A DNA stretch of 64,000 nucleotides from CAZFYZ01 sp964523735 (lineage in GTDB: Bacteria; Armatimonadota; UBA5829): the NCBI GenBank assembly GCA_964523735.1, contig CAZFYZ010000001.1, positions 1 to 64,000 of the forward strand. The letters run 5' to 3'. Position numbers and translations under genes: made by a program. Under the pieces are notes generated by a model. That model did not search any database, had not been told where the DNA came from, and saw only the letters and a program-made list of their open reading frames with translations. This document shows, piece after piece, positions 16,901 to 23,871 of the stretch (positions are counted from its first letter, which is position 1; every line of letters begins with the position of its first letter).

Positions 16901-19540
16901 CAGCGCCTCTGTGCCTGCAAGTTCGCGTCCCAGCGGATAGATCGCGCTCGTGCCTCCCGCGATCTCGCTCACGACTCGCGTGTAGTACTCCTGCTGGAGG
17001 CTCTTGAACAGCGCCTGCATCTGCTGCTCAACCGCGGCTTTTCTTGCAGCGTCGGGTTCATGCATGCCGCCGGCCAGGATTGCGTCCAGCGCCCTCTGGC
17101 GAAGATTCTGGTTGCTGGTCCAGAAGGAGTAGACATAGTAGAGGTAACTGTCCCAGACATACGGGGCGGGATTCGGGTATGCGTAGTCACCTTTGAGGAC
17201 GATGTAGTCGCTGCCAATAGCGTGAACTCCGCCGTATATCTGGACCTTGCCGTTGGATGGATCTTCGTGCCATAGCGTAACCTCTGCGGCGGGAATGGCC
17301 ATCAGCATATAGGCACCAAAGTTCGGTATGACAAGCTTGTCGTACCAGTAAGGCCGCACTCGTGCGTGCAGTGTCCCGAGGTTCAGTAGGTGTTGGTTAT
17401 TGAAGAGCTGGAACTGACTGAACTTGGCCAGATGTGAGGCGGTCAGATCAAACGAGGAGAGAGAGTTGACGCCGTCCTGCCTATAGGCAGTCATGCTTAT
17501 GTTGGTCGGCCAGTCGGGAACCACTTGCGACGGACTGCCGTACATATCGAGCGACTCCTTCAGTACACCGTCCTTCGGAGTGAGCTGTGTCGTCTCCCGA
17601 AGCACCGTTGTCTGCAGGTCGTCGATCGCGGTCGCCATCTGCGCGGTCACGTCACCATGGTGCTGCATGAGCGCGGTCAGCAGAGGCCGGTTGCCGAAGT
17701 TCTGCAGCGCCGACTTCACGCGCTGCCCTTCCTGCGTGATCAGCGCTAGTCGGTTCGGGTCCTTGTAGGCGTAGAACCACGGGTTCTCCCTGGCAAGCTG
17801 TGCATACGCGTTTGCGGCGGTAGCCCAAGCAGTCGGGTTCGCGACACGAGTGGAGTACAACGGGTTTGTCGTCAAGCCCTGGTCGCGGGGGAACAGCCTC
17901 AGGTTGTTGACGCTGTAGCCGTAGTTGGCTTGGTTGAGCATGTTCGCGTCGGCTGCGTTAATGAATGTGAGTTCGCTCGTGCCGGTTGTAGGCCCGGCCA
18001 ACAAGCTCGAGAGGACCTCGGTTGTGGCGCGAGTGTAGATAGTGGTCTCGGCAGTGACGAATGACACATCACCCTCATAGGGCAGGTCCCAGCCGTTGTT
18101 GTTCTGCTTGTAGGCTAGCGAGCCGTCAATTGCCTGCACGAAGCTCTGTTGGTAGCCGTCCGCGAGAGCTCCGAAGAGGTTCTGGTTGAGCCGGTCGAGG
18201 TCGGACTGCAGTTCGAGCACCGAGCTTCTGATCGCGGCAAGGCTGACCTGGACATCGCCAAGCTGGTAGAGAATCTGGTCCAGACCCCTGTCGATCGTGT
18301 CGAACCGGCTGTTGAGCTGCTCGTGCATCGCGAGCATCTGCTGGCGCATTTGGACCACCTGATCCAGCAGGTCCTCGAGCTGCTGCGTGGTCTGATCTGC
18401 CCCAAACAGCCCGGCTGATACACCGAAGATGTCGGACAACCCGAGAATGCCATGGCTGATCGTCATGGGACTTGGCTGGGCGAAGGCCAACGCTACTCTG
18501 CTTATCCCACTAGCGACCTTTGTGACATCAGCGGCATACTTGGAGATCGTCGCGGCCGTGCTCGCCTGCGAGTCGTCGCCGGCCACGATCATCACCGCAA
18601 GCTCCGCGTGGACGCGGCTGCGGATACCGTTCAGGGCCTCGACGTCCTCGGCTCTTTGAGCACGGGCGGCGTTGAGCAACTCGATGTTGGGGTTGACGAA
18701 GGAAGCCAGGTAGTTCGACTTCTGAATAGCGTCCACCTGAACCGCCGTTTGGACCAGCCCCGGCATGGAATCAACCACTGCCCCAGCGTGCGTGATCGCG
18801 TCCTGGCAAGTGGGCTGAAAACCCTGCGCCCTCAGCGCCTCAAGCGCCGCATAGTCGGCAGGCAGCGCCGCCATGGCCGCCGCAACATCGGGATAATGCT
18901 CGGCCATAGTGGCTGGCAGCGGGAAAGGGTCGAACCCCTGCGAACTGAGGTAGTGTAGGAACGCGACCCGCACGATCGCCTTCGATTCCCCATTGGCATC
19001 GAGTCCCAGGAAACCGTAAGTCAGCACCACGTTCAGTTCGGCGCTGTTCGCCAGGTCGAACCCCTGCTCGTTCACGAAACTCATCAACTTCGTGAGCTGA
19101 GTAGCGAGTTCATCCTTGTGCAGGCCGAGCATCTGGAGTATCTCGAGGCCGAAATCCGCCCGCATGCCCGGCTGCTTAGCCGAGCGAACGCCGAACCTCA
19201 TCTCCGTCAGGAAGTCGATGGGGATCATCAGGTCGGGGTCATTCGGATTCATCGAACGAATGTGCGCGTCGAACGCGTTGGCGAAGGCGTCCAGCTGCTC
19301 GAGTGTGGCGTTGGGGTTCTCGGCCGCAGCCTGCAAAATGGAGGCGAGCACGCCGACAACCCGATGGTTCGGCGAGCGCGCCAGGTCTGTCATCACTACC
19401 TGACTCGCAGAAATCGCCTGCTTAAGCCTGAGGTAATCGGCCTGGCTTTGTACCTGGAGATCAGGCCGGGGCAGATCGGCCAGGGCCGAAGTGACCAGAA
19501 TGAGGGCCGGAATGGCCAGAAGTGCAGAGTGCCTAAACAT
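13946..19540 (-). CDS. Giant secreted multidomain protein with glycine-rich beta-helix C-terminus
   Basis: 1,864 residues from ATG 19540, which follows GGAGGAG; the signal peptide is MFRHSALLAIPALILVTSALA. Order of parts (rough residues): helical N-terminal region; coiled coil 380-470 (QQLEDLLDQVVQMRQQMLAM); unrecognised middle; cadherin/Ig-like domain 983-1080 with a VLANDAP motif; Ig-like domain 1100-1190; OB-fold-like pair 1193-1396; start of a right-handed beta-helix about 1425-1560 (WGSDSNSGTLDRPVATIERG, DUF1565-like); then about 290 residues of Gly-Gly-X-rich sequence 1560-1850 interrupted by short hydrophobic strands. There is no PEP-CTERM tail. An extracellular adhesive or matrix role is inferred from composition. 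The Gly-rich part is in frame and regular, so it is not a sequencing artefact. Confidence 0.7.
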   Translation of the reverse strand: MFRHSALLAIPALILVTSALADLPRPDLQVQSQADYLRLKQAISASQVVMTDLARSPNHRVVGVLASILQAAAENPNATLEQLDAFANAFDAHIRSMNPNDPDLMIPIDFLTEMRFGVRSAKQPGMRADFGLEILQMLGLHKDELATQLTKLMSFVNEQGFDLANSAELNVVLTYGFLGLDANGESKAIVRVAFLHYLSSQGFDPFPLPATMAEHYPDVAAAMAALPADYAALEALRAQGFQPTCQDAITHAGAVVDSMPGLVQTAVQVDAIQKSNYLASFVNPNIELLNAARAQRAEDVEALNGIRSRVHAELAVMIVAGDDSQASTAATISKYAADVTKVASGISRVALAFAQPSPMTISHGILGLSDIFGVSAGLFGADQTTQQLEDLLDQVVQMRQQMLAMHEQLNSRFDTIDRGLDQILYQLGDVQVSLAAIRSSVLELQSDLDRLNQNLFGALADGYQQSFVQAIDGSLAYKQNNNGWDLPYEGDVSFVTAETTIYTRATTEVLSSLLAGPTTGTSELTFINAADANMLNQANYGYSVNNLRLFPRDQGLTTNPLYSTRVANPTAWATAANAYAQLARENPWFYAYKDPNRLALITQEGQRVKSALQNFGNRPLLTALMQHHGDVTAQMATAIDDLQTTVLRETTQLTPKDGVLKESLDMYGSPSQVVPDWPTNISMTAYRQDGVNSLSSFDLTASHLAKFSQFQLFNNQHLLNLGTLHARVRPYWYDKLVIPNFGAYMLMAIPAAEVTLWHEDPSNGKVQIYGGVHAIGSDYIVLKGDYAYPNPAPYVWDSYLYYVYSFWTSNQNLRQRALDAILAGGMHEPDAARKAAVEQQMQALFKSLQQEYYTRVVSEIAGGTSAIYPLGRELAGTEALIEAYVSLGFPQSMDRNQLLRGLLKGDGIGLGKDGVSRVYQDAATAIPDAAPDLIGLMAERASALQTALDTAAAPDSTQSTESHPYIKYALAALADIQPGRLQLANDDHYIAAGGALAVASSAGVLANDAPEPTISPEHVGYEVVAVFDQSSQPGGQRTTAQGGTVIFSADGEGGFSYQPPAGFTGTDSFQYVARGNYEGETQNPVFSNIATAYIQVGPAVVITAQPQPFTAPVGGTAVFRIGLSGDCAIQWRKNGIPLQESGRVSGTQLDTLVISQVQIDDAGRYDVLMTPAGGAPFASSTAALTVIAPTVSGGKLLGDGSDVDIPDGIVSRIWPGFFYIGSPDRSSGIRVQGTFQTITEGSAVRIRGAMRTNDAGERYIEPTSVIPMGSGIVRPLLMAPRSIGGADLNYDTDSGRGQKGIKGGVGLNNIGLLVKVVGHVSYVDPEGEFIDIWDGPVTQPEGLPADPLGGAGIRVMLPTMPVPKAGTQVTATGISSMYLHESESLPVVLANSTSDISVMTGDGTPDRPDCLFEDTNGDGIDGDISRAVFVAPSPWGSDSNSGTLDRPVATIERGIELAAAASPRKDVYVAAGAYSPTGGTLAMQSGVSIYGLYDGTARWGRSLSNITSIIGGTVAISANAITQETHIEGFSIFSANATTAGGSSYGVLISNGTGNVVLSCNAIAAGSGAVGADGVAGPAGQAGGQGGPGGNGNCDGTPPGYGGAYGNSACGMFGGYGGQGGVAGEHNGQAGGYGAGGAYGGSGGAWGNPGKRGGDGQNGADGADGVNGAQASAIGTVADGMYLPPTSGNGSTGGNGGGGGGGGGGGAQSGFFVIDGSGNGGGGGGGGGAAGAGGSGGQGGGGSFAVFIANAVATVDSNQLTSGSGGIGGAGGAGGAGGNGGSRGYGAALDTDEIGAGGNGGVGGKGGNGGHGSGGPGGPSICIFAFNSPITVGANEFIFAPFAGGGGSLGNTGLPGISLEVYNQ

Positions 19541-19954
19541 CTCTCTCCTCCGTACGCACGTTTGCGACACGGAGAGGTGAGATACATCCCCGTGTCTCGC
19601 AATCGGAAGCTTTCGTCGCTTATCCTGGCACGTTCTGGAGGGTTCACGCTGAAGCGTGCTGGACTTCGTGCGGCGAGTATTACGGGGTCTCCAACTTCTG
19701 AGGCCAACTGGAGTGTAGCCCAGGAATGCCTGGCTGTCAAGGGGTGGGGAGGAGGCTGAGTACTTGGCGTCCCAGCATTCCACAAGCCAGAGGTCCCTTG
19801 CAGCCAGCGACCACGAATCCGGCAGGCCCCTGCGGGAACTCTGGCTTGTCCAGCACTGCTAGCTTGTTGTCAGCATCGTTCCCGCAGTATGGCTTGGGAC
19901 TGCAGATCGCTCATCCGTGTGTTGGCCCTGGGGAACATGCAGGCGAAGAGGCTG
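19541..19954 (-). promoter_or_regulatory. Structured leader region of the giant gene
   Basis: About 414 bases without a gene. It holds several inverted repeats: ACAAGCCAGAG/CTCTGGCTTGT (19782-19792 with 19839-19849), CTGCGGGAAC/GTTCCCGCAG (19830-19839 with 19878-19887), CACGCT-GA-AGCGTG (19648-19661) and GACACGG/CCGTGTC (19566-19572 with 19590-19596). The first two touch at 19839, so they could form alternatively. I do not recognise a known riboswitch class. Confidence 0.45.
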
Positions 19955-21715
19955 CTACTGCGCGCTTTGGATGCGGCGCAGCATTTCTTTGGAATCGATG
20001 TAGCCTGTCACGCGTGATGAGGTGACTTCCTTGCCTGAGGAGTTTATGAAGACGATTGTGGGCAGGCCCTTTACGTTGTACTTGCGCATGGCAGTGGTTT
20101 CGGCGCGGTCCTGCTTAGTGGCATCCACGCGCAGGCGAACGAATGACGAGGTCGCCTTGACTACCTTCTGATCGGCGAATGGCCCGTGCTCAAGCTTCTT
20201 GCAGTAGGCGCACCAGTCGGCGGTGAAGTCGATCATAACCGGCTTGTGCTGCTTCACGGCCTGCTGGACGGCTTTCGGGGAATACGGCTGCCAGGTCATT
20301 ACGGACTTCTTCGCCGTCGGCGACGCGAGTGCCACGGCAGCTACCAGGGCCAACACGCCGAATGCCTTGCCCACAGATGCCGTAGCGGGTGTCGTTTTGA
20401 TCGACTTCTCGAAGAACCCGAGATAGATCCCGCCAACTATCACGATTGCCGGTATCATGTATCTCTGCCAGGCTTCCGGCGCGAGCGGCATCACGAAGTA
20501 CGCCGCTGCTCCGATGAGCAGGAACCCCGCGACCTTCTTTACAGCTACCATCCACATGCCCGGAACGGGCATTCTGGCGGAGAATGTGGCGAGCACAAAG
20601 AGCGGTGTTCCCAGCCCGATGGCTAAGGCAAAGAAGAGCACAAAGCCCATCGCCGGACTTCCCAGCTTCGCCACGTACAGGAGCAGCCCGAGCACGACCG
20701 GTCCCACGCAAGGGGCGGCCACGATCCCGAATATCAGGCCCATGAACAGCGCGCCAAGGATTCCGCTCCTGGCGGACGCCTTGCTCTCGATGAATGCCGG
20801 TGGTCTCAGCTCATACAAGCCGAACATAGACATTGCGAGCGCCAGCAGTACGAGCGCGATTCCCAGCAGCACCACGGGGCTCTGCATCGCCGCGCCAAAG
20901 ACGCCGCCTGTCGTGGCCGCGACTGCCCCGAGCGTTGAATAAGTAAGCGCGATTCCCAGCACGTATGCCGCGGCCAAAGGCATGACACGCCTGGTGCTTG
21001 ACTCATGCTGCCCGCTGAAGTAGCCGACTGTCACGGGGATCATGGGATAGACACAGGGAGTAAACGCAAGCAGCAGGCCCAACCCAAAGAGCGTCAAGAG
21101 GCGCAGGGGCAGCCCCCGCTTCTCGAGGTCAGCAGCGAAGTTGTGGTCCTTGGAGGTCGCCGCCGTCTCAGCCTTTTGGTGGCCGAAGACGCTGCCGTTG
21201 ATCTTCTTGACCGGCGTGCCCTTCGGAGCGATCTTCACCGTGAGCTTCGAGTTGACAGTCTCCGGCGGGAAGCACTGGTCCTCTTTGCAGCCCTGCGAAT
21301 CGAACCTGGACTTGATCGTGATCGCGCCTGTCTTCGCGCCCTGGCGGACACGCCCCTTGACTTTGATCACGAACGTATCCTCGTAAACAGGCAGCTCCTG
21401 GCCTGGCGCAAGCGGCGAACTGATGCGCTTCGGCAGCGGGTAATGCACCGGATCGAGGATCAGGGCCTTCGGAGCATCTATCTTGAGCTTGGCAGGATAG
21501 AGCGAGTCCTTATGTGCGGCGCCAATGTGGTACCCGGCCGTCACTTTACCCTTGAACGCAAGCTCAAAGGAATCCCCTGGCCGCAGCTTGTTGGCCGAGA
21601 GAAGCAGTTTACCTGTGACGATCCGCTCGGATTCTTGTGCCAAGCTCGAGCCAGCAACTGCGAAGAGCGCAAGTAACACCACTAACAAGCGAAGACTGTG
21701 TCTAATCATTTCCAT
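19955..21715 (-). CDS. dsbD: Thiol:disulfide interchange protein DsbD
   Basis: 586 residues, full-length three-part DsbD. A signal peptide (to about residue 26) is followed by a periplasmic N-terminal sandwich with the cysteine pair C143/C148 (CKEDQC). The membrane domain (about 200-460) carries the two conserved cysteines in TPCVYP (C221) and AAPCVGP (C336). The C-terminal thioredoxin domain has WCAYC (C502/C505). DsbD takes electrons from cytoplasmic thioredoxin and passes them across the inner membrane to reduce periplasmic partners such as DsbC-type isomerases or cytochrome c maturation proteins. It stands alone on the minus strand; no ribosome site is obvious before ATG 21715. Confidence 0.95.
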   Translation of the reverse strand: MEMIRHSLRLLVVLLALFAVAGSSLAQESERIVTGKLLLSANKLRPGDSFELAFKGKVTAGYHIGAAHKDSLYPAKLKIDAPKALILDPVHYPLPKRISSPLAPGQELPVYEDTFVIKVKGRVRQGAKTGAITIKSRFDSQGCKEDQCFPPETVNSKLTVKIAPKGTPVKKINGSVFGHQKAETAATSKDHNFAADLEKRGLPLRLLTLFGLGLLLAFTPCVYPMIPVTVGYFSGQHESSTRRVMPLAAAYVLGIALTYSTLGAVAATTGGVFGAAMQSPVVLLGIALVLLALAMSMFGLYELRPPAFIESKASARSGILGALFMGLIFGIVAAPCVGPVVLGLLLYVAKLGSPAMGFVLFFALAIGLGTPLFVLATFSARMPVPGMWMVAVKKVAGFLLIGAAAYFVMPLAPEAWQRYMIPAIVIVGGIYLGFFEKSIKTTPATASVGKAFGVLALVAAVALASPTAKKSVMTWQPYSPKAVQQAVKQHKPVMIDFTADWCAYCKKLEHGPFADQKVVKATSSFVRLRVDATKQDRAETTAMRKYNVKGLPTIVFINSSGKEVTSSRVTGYIDSKEMLRRIQSAQ

Positions 21716-21747
21716 TCCATGTTACCAGATCGTACGTCCATAGTCAC

Positions 21748-21960
21748 GCGGCACCTGCTCAGTGTACGAGTTCAGTCATGTGATCATGTCATTTCGAGCA
21801 GTGCGAGAAACCTGCTTCTTGCGGGGCTCTTGGCAGATGCCGAAAAGCAGATTTCTCACTGCGTTCGAAATGACAACTCCGGAAGACTGAGCTGTTGCGG
21901 CACCTGCTCAGTGCAGGAGCTGAGTCTTGCCCGCTGTCGTCTCGAGCAGGGCGAGTTCCA
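21748..21960. repeat. Composite repeat family A (copies 3 to 5) with internal direct repeat
   Basis: A direct repeat GCGGCACCTGCTCAGTG occurs at 21748 and 21897 (149-base spacing). Each is followed by a GTCATTTCGAGCA-like or GTCGTCTCGAGCA-like half element. Between them, 21787-21873 is a long imperfect inverted repeat whose arms begin TGTCATTTCGA and end TTCGAAATGACA. The part at 21852-21894 matches 29-70. It fills most of the 443-base gap between dsbD and the TPR gene and has no coding sequence. Confidence 0.8.
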
Positions 21961-22158
21961 TAAGAGTGTGCGCGTCTTCGCGCTTGCCAGCAACGCTGCA
22001 GGCTCTGCTACTCTACATACGTCTTCTATCTCAGCCATGTTACCCAGTGGGGTCGCCTTTCCTCACCGGACGGCTCCTTGGGCGGGCAACAGCACCTGGA
22101 ATTCCGCGTCGATTACTTATATACTGATGTTCGGTAACAAACGCGATGGAGGCACTGT

Positions 22159-23625
22159 ATGGTTTGGCGGACGCTGACCACCTTGATTCTTATTCTTGGG
22201 CTGGGCGTGAGCTGCGCGGCTCAGGAAGAGCAGAAGCAGTTGAGTGACAAGGGCATCACTATCACCTATCCTCAGGGAATGGACTCTCAGGCAAAGAAAG
22301 TGATGGATGCGATGCAGAAGTCTGTCGCGCCCGCCCTTGAGATACACAAACAGATCGTCGCGACATTGGGTGACCCGGCCGACACGGCAAAGACCATTAC
22401 AGACCTCATGGGGGCGGAAGAGGCTCAGGACGCCGCGCGCGCTCGACTTGCTACGTACAAGGAGAAGTCGGAGGCGCTGATTGCCGCGTTCTCCAACATC
22501 CATCTGATGAAGAAGACCGAGGCTGCCGCCAAGGGTGGGGTGGATGCCGGGGTGATTCAGGTCCGCTACTCGATCGAGCAGGATGAGTTCAGCGTGGGCC
22601 TGGACCTAAACTCGGTGGACGCTGATCGTATCAAGCGCAGCTACTTCCCGGTGTTCGTGAACTCAGACGGGTCTATCAAGTCGCTCGACAAGCTTGGCGA
22701 TCGGGCGATCGATTTTCTGGGATCGAGCAAGGCCATGTTGGCCGCGCCGATTCACGAGACCGCGGTCTACATCATGCGGGACAAGCTCGGCCTCTACCAT
22801 CCGTTCACGCGCTGGTTCCTTGAGGCGGTGAGCGGTTGGGTTACTATACGCGCGCTTTCCGGTGATCCACAGGCCGCCGCCGTCGCGAACGAGCTATTCA
22901 TGCCAGGCGCTATGGCCAAGAAGCTGAGTGATAGGGTCAATCTCCTCGCATGGCCGCAGTCGGCTTACCAGAACCAGAAGGCTCCATTCACCGATCCCGC
23001 TCTGGAGGTGGCGCAGACGCAATACGCAGTCGAGGCCCTGTCGCAACTACTGGGCGGAAACCGCGGCAGAACTCTGGCAAAGATAATCGGCGAGGTCAAA
23101 CACACTTCCGATGCGGACACTGATGCGATCTGTGAGGCGATCAAGAAGATCACAGGGACTGACTTCAAGCCGGCGTTACTTGCTCGCGTGCCAGAGAAGG
23201 TCAAGGCCGGGATGGAGACGGGTGAGTCCAAGAAGCTGGTCGCGCAGGCTGAGAAGCTGGCCGCGGGCAAGAAGTGGGGAGACGCTATCTCCAAGCTCCG
23301 TCTTGCTCTCCAGATGGCTCCAACCGATGTAAACGCCAGGTTGAACCTGGCGTGGATGGACAGGGAGAAGGGCGATCGCCACGATGCCGAGATCCAGATA
23401 TTCATAGTGGGGCGGCTTCTGAAGCAGCAGGACTACAAGTTCCACCTGTTTTCAACCAGCGTCGAGGGCAACTACGTTCTCGGCAGGCTGGCGATATTCA
23501 TTGGCAATCTCGAATACGCCAAGAAGTTTCTGGAGCCCGTTCTGGCGGCGAAGCCGGATCACCAGGATGCGAAACGCGCACTCGAGCAGATCAAGCATAT
23601 CGAGGGAGCTGCGATGGGTCGCTGA
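22159..23625 (+). CDS. Secreted TPR-containing protein, possibly peptidase-like
   Basis: 488 residues; ATG 22159 follows GGAGG by seven bases. The signal peptide ends near residue 21 (GVSCAAQ). The centre has an HE pair in APIHETAVYIMRDKLG followed by RWFLEAVSGWVT, which recalls the helix arrangement of M1/MA-type metallopeptidases, but the second histidine of HExxH is missing, so activity is doubtful. TPR-like helices occupy about 355-470 (KWGDAISKLRLALQMAPTDV, then LGRLAIFIGNLEYAKKFLEP). Cysteine at residue 19 could be a lipid site. A possible -10 TATACT lies at 22120-22125, with a poor -35 box. Function unknown. Confidence 0.55.
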   Translation: MVWRTLTTLILILGLGVSCAAQEEQKQLSDKGITITYPQGMDSQAKKVMDAMQKSVAPALEIHKQIVATLGDPADTAKTITDLMGAEEAQDAARARLATYKEKSEALIAAFSNIHLMKKTEAAAKGGVDAGVIQVRYSIEQDEFSVGLDLNSVDADRIKRSYFPVFVNSDGSIKSLDKLGDRAIDFLGSSKAMLAAPIHETAVYIMRDKLGLYHPFTRWFLEAVSGWVTIRALSGDPQAAAVANELFMPGAMAKKLSDRVNLLAWPQSAYQNQKAPFTDPALEVAQTQYAVEALSQLLGGNRGRTLAKIIGEVKHTSDADTDAICEAIKKITGTDFKPALLARVPEKVKAGMETGESKKLVAQAEKLAAGKKWGDAISKLRLALQMAPTDVNARLNLAWMDREKGDRHDAEIQIFIVGRLLKQQDYKFHLFSTSVEGNYVLGRLAIFIGNLEYAKKFLEPVLAAKPDHQDAKRALEQIKHIEGAAMGR

Positions 23626-23647
23626 TGGGTGAGCCGTACAAAGAACA

Positions 23648-23668
23648 GCCCGCCTGAGCAGGGCGGGC
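23648..23668 (+). terminator. Hairpin after the TPR gene
   Basis: GCCCGCC and GGCGGGC with a seven-base loop, 23 bases after the stop. No T tract follows, so it is a weak terminator candidate. Confidence 0.4.
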
Positions 23669-23857
23669 ATCTCCAGGAGGGTTCCAACGCTTTCTCGAAG
23701 GAGAGATCAGCACTAGTAACTTCTGCAATTATCGTGCCGTAACTCTCGCAGCGGGCCGGCATCCATCAAAACCGGCTTTTGTGCGGGCAATCGGTCGGGG
23801 TGGGAACACAGGTCCAGCTTGTCTGCGTAAGCTTACCTGGCGTACAGCCTGAAGTGG

Positions 23858-23863
23858 TATACT
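23858..23863 (+). promoter_or_regulatory. -10 box right before murJ, suggesting a leaderless transcript
   Basis: TATACT ends eight bases before the murJ ATG at 23872. There is no purine-rich ribosome site between them (the bases read AATCTGTC). This spacing is typical of leaderless mRNAs, in which transcription starts at or next to the A of ATG. The -35 region is poor. Confidence 0.4.
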
Positions 23864-23871
23864 AATCTGTC

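Noticed and set aside
19541..19954. Leader considered as a c-di-GMP riboswitch because of GCAAACGTGC near the hairpin
   Set aside because: The GEMM core (CACGCACAGGGCAAACC and the receptor) is not present; only a short resemblance exists.
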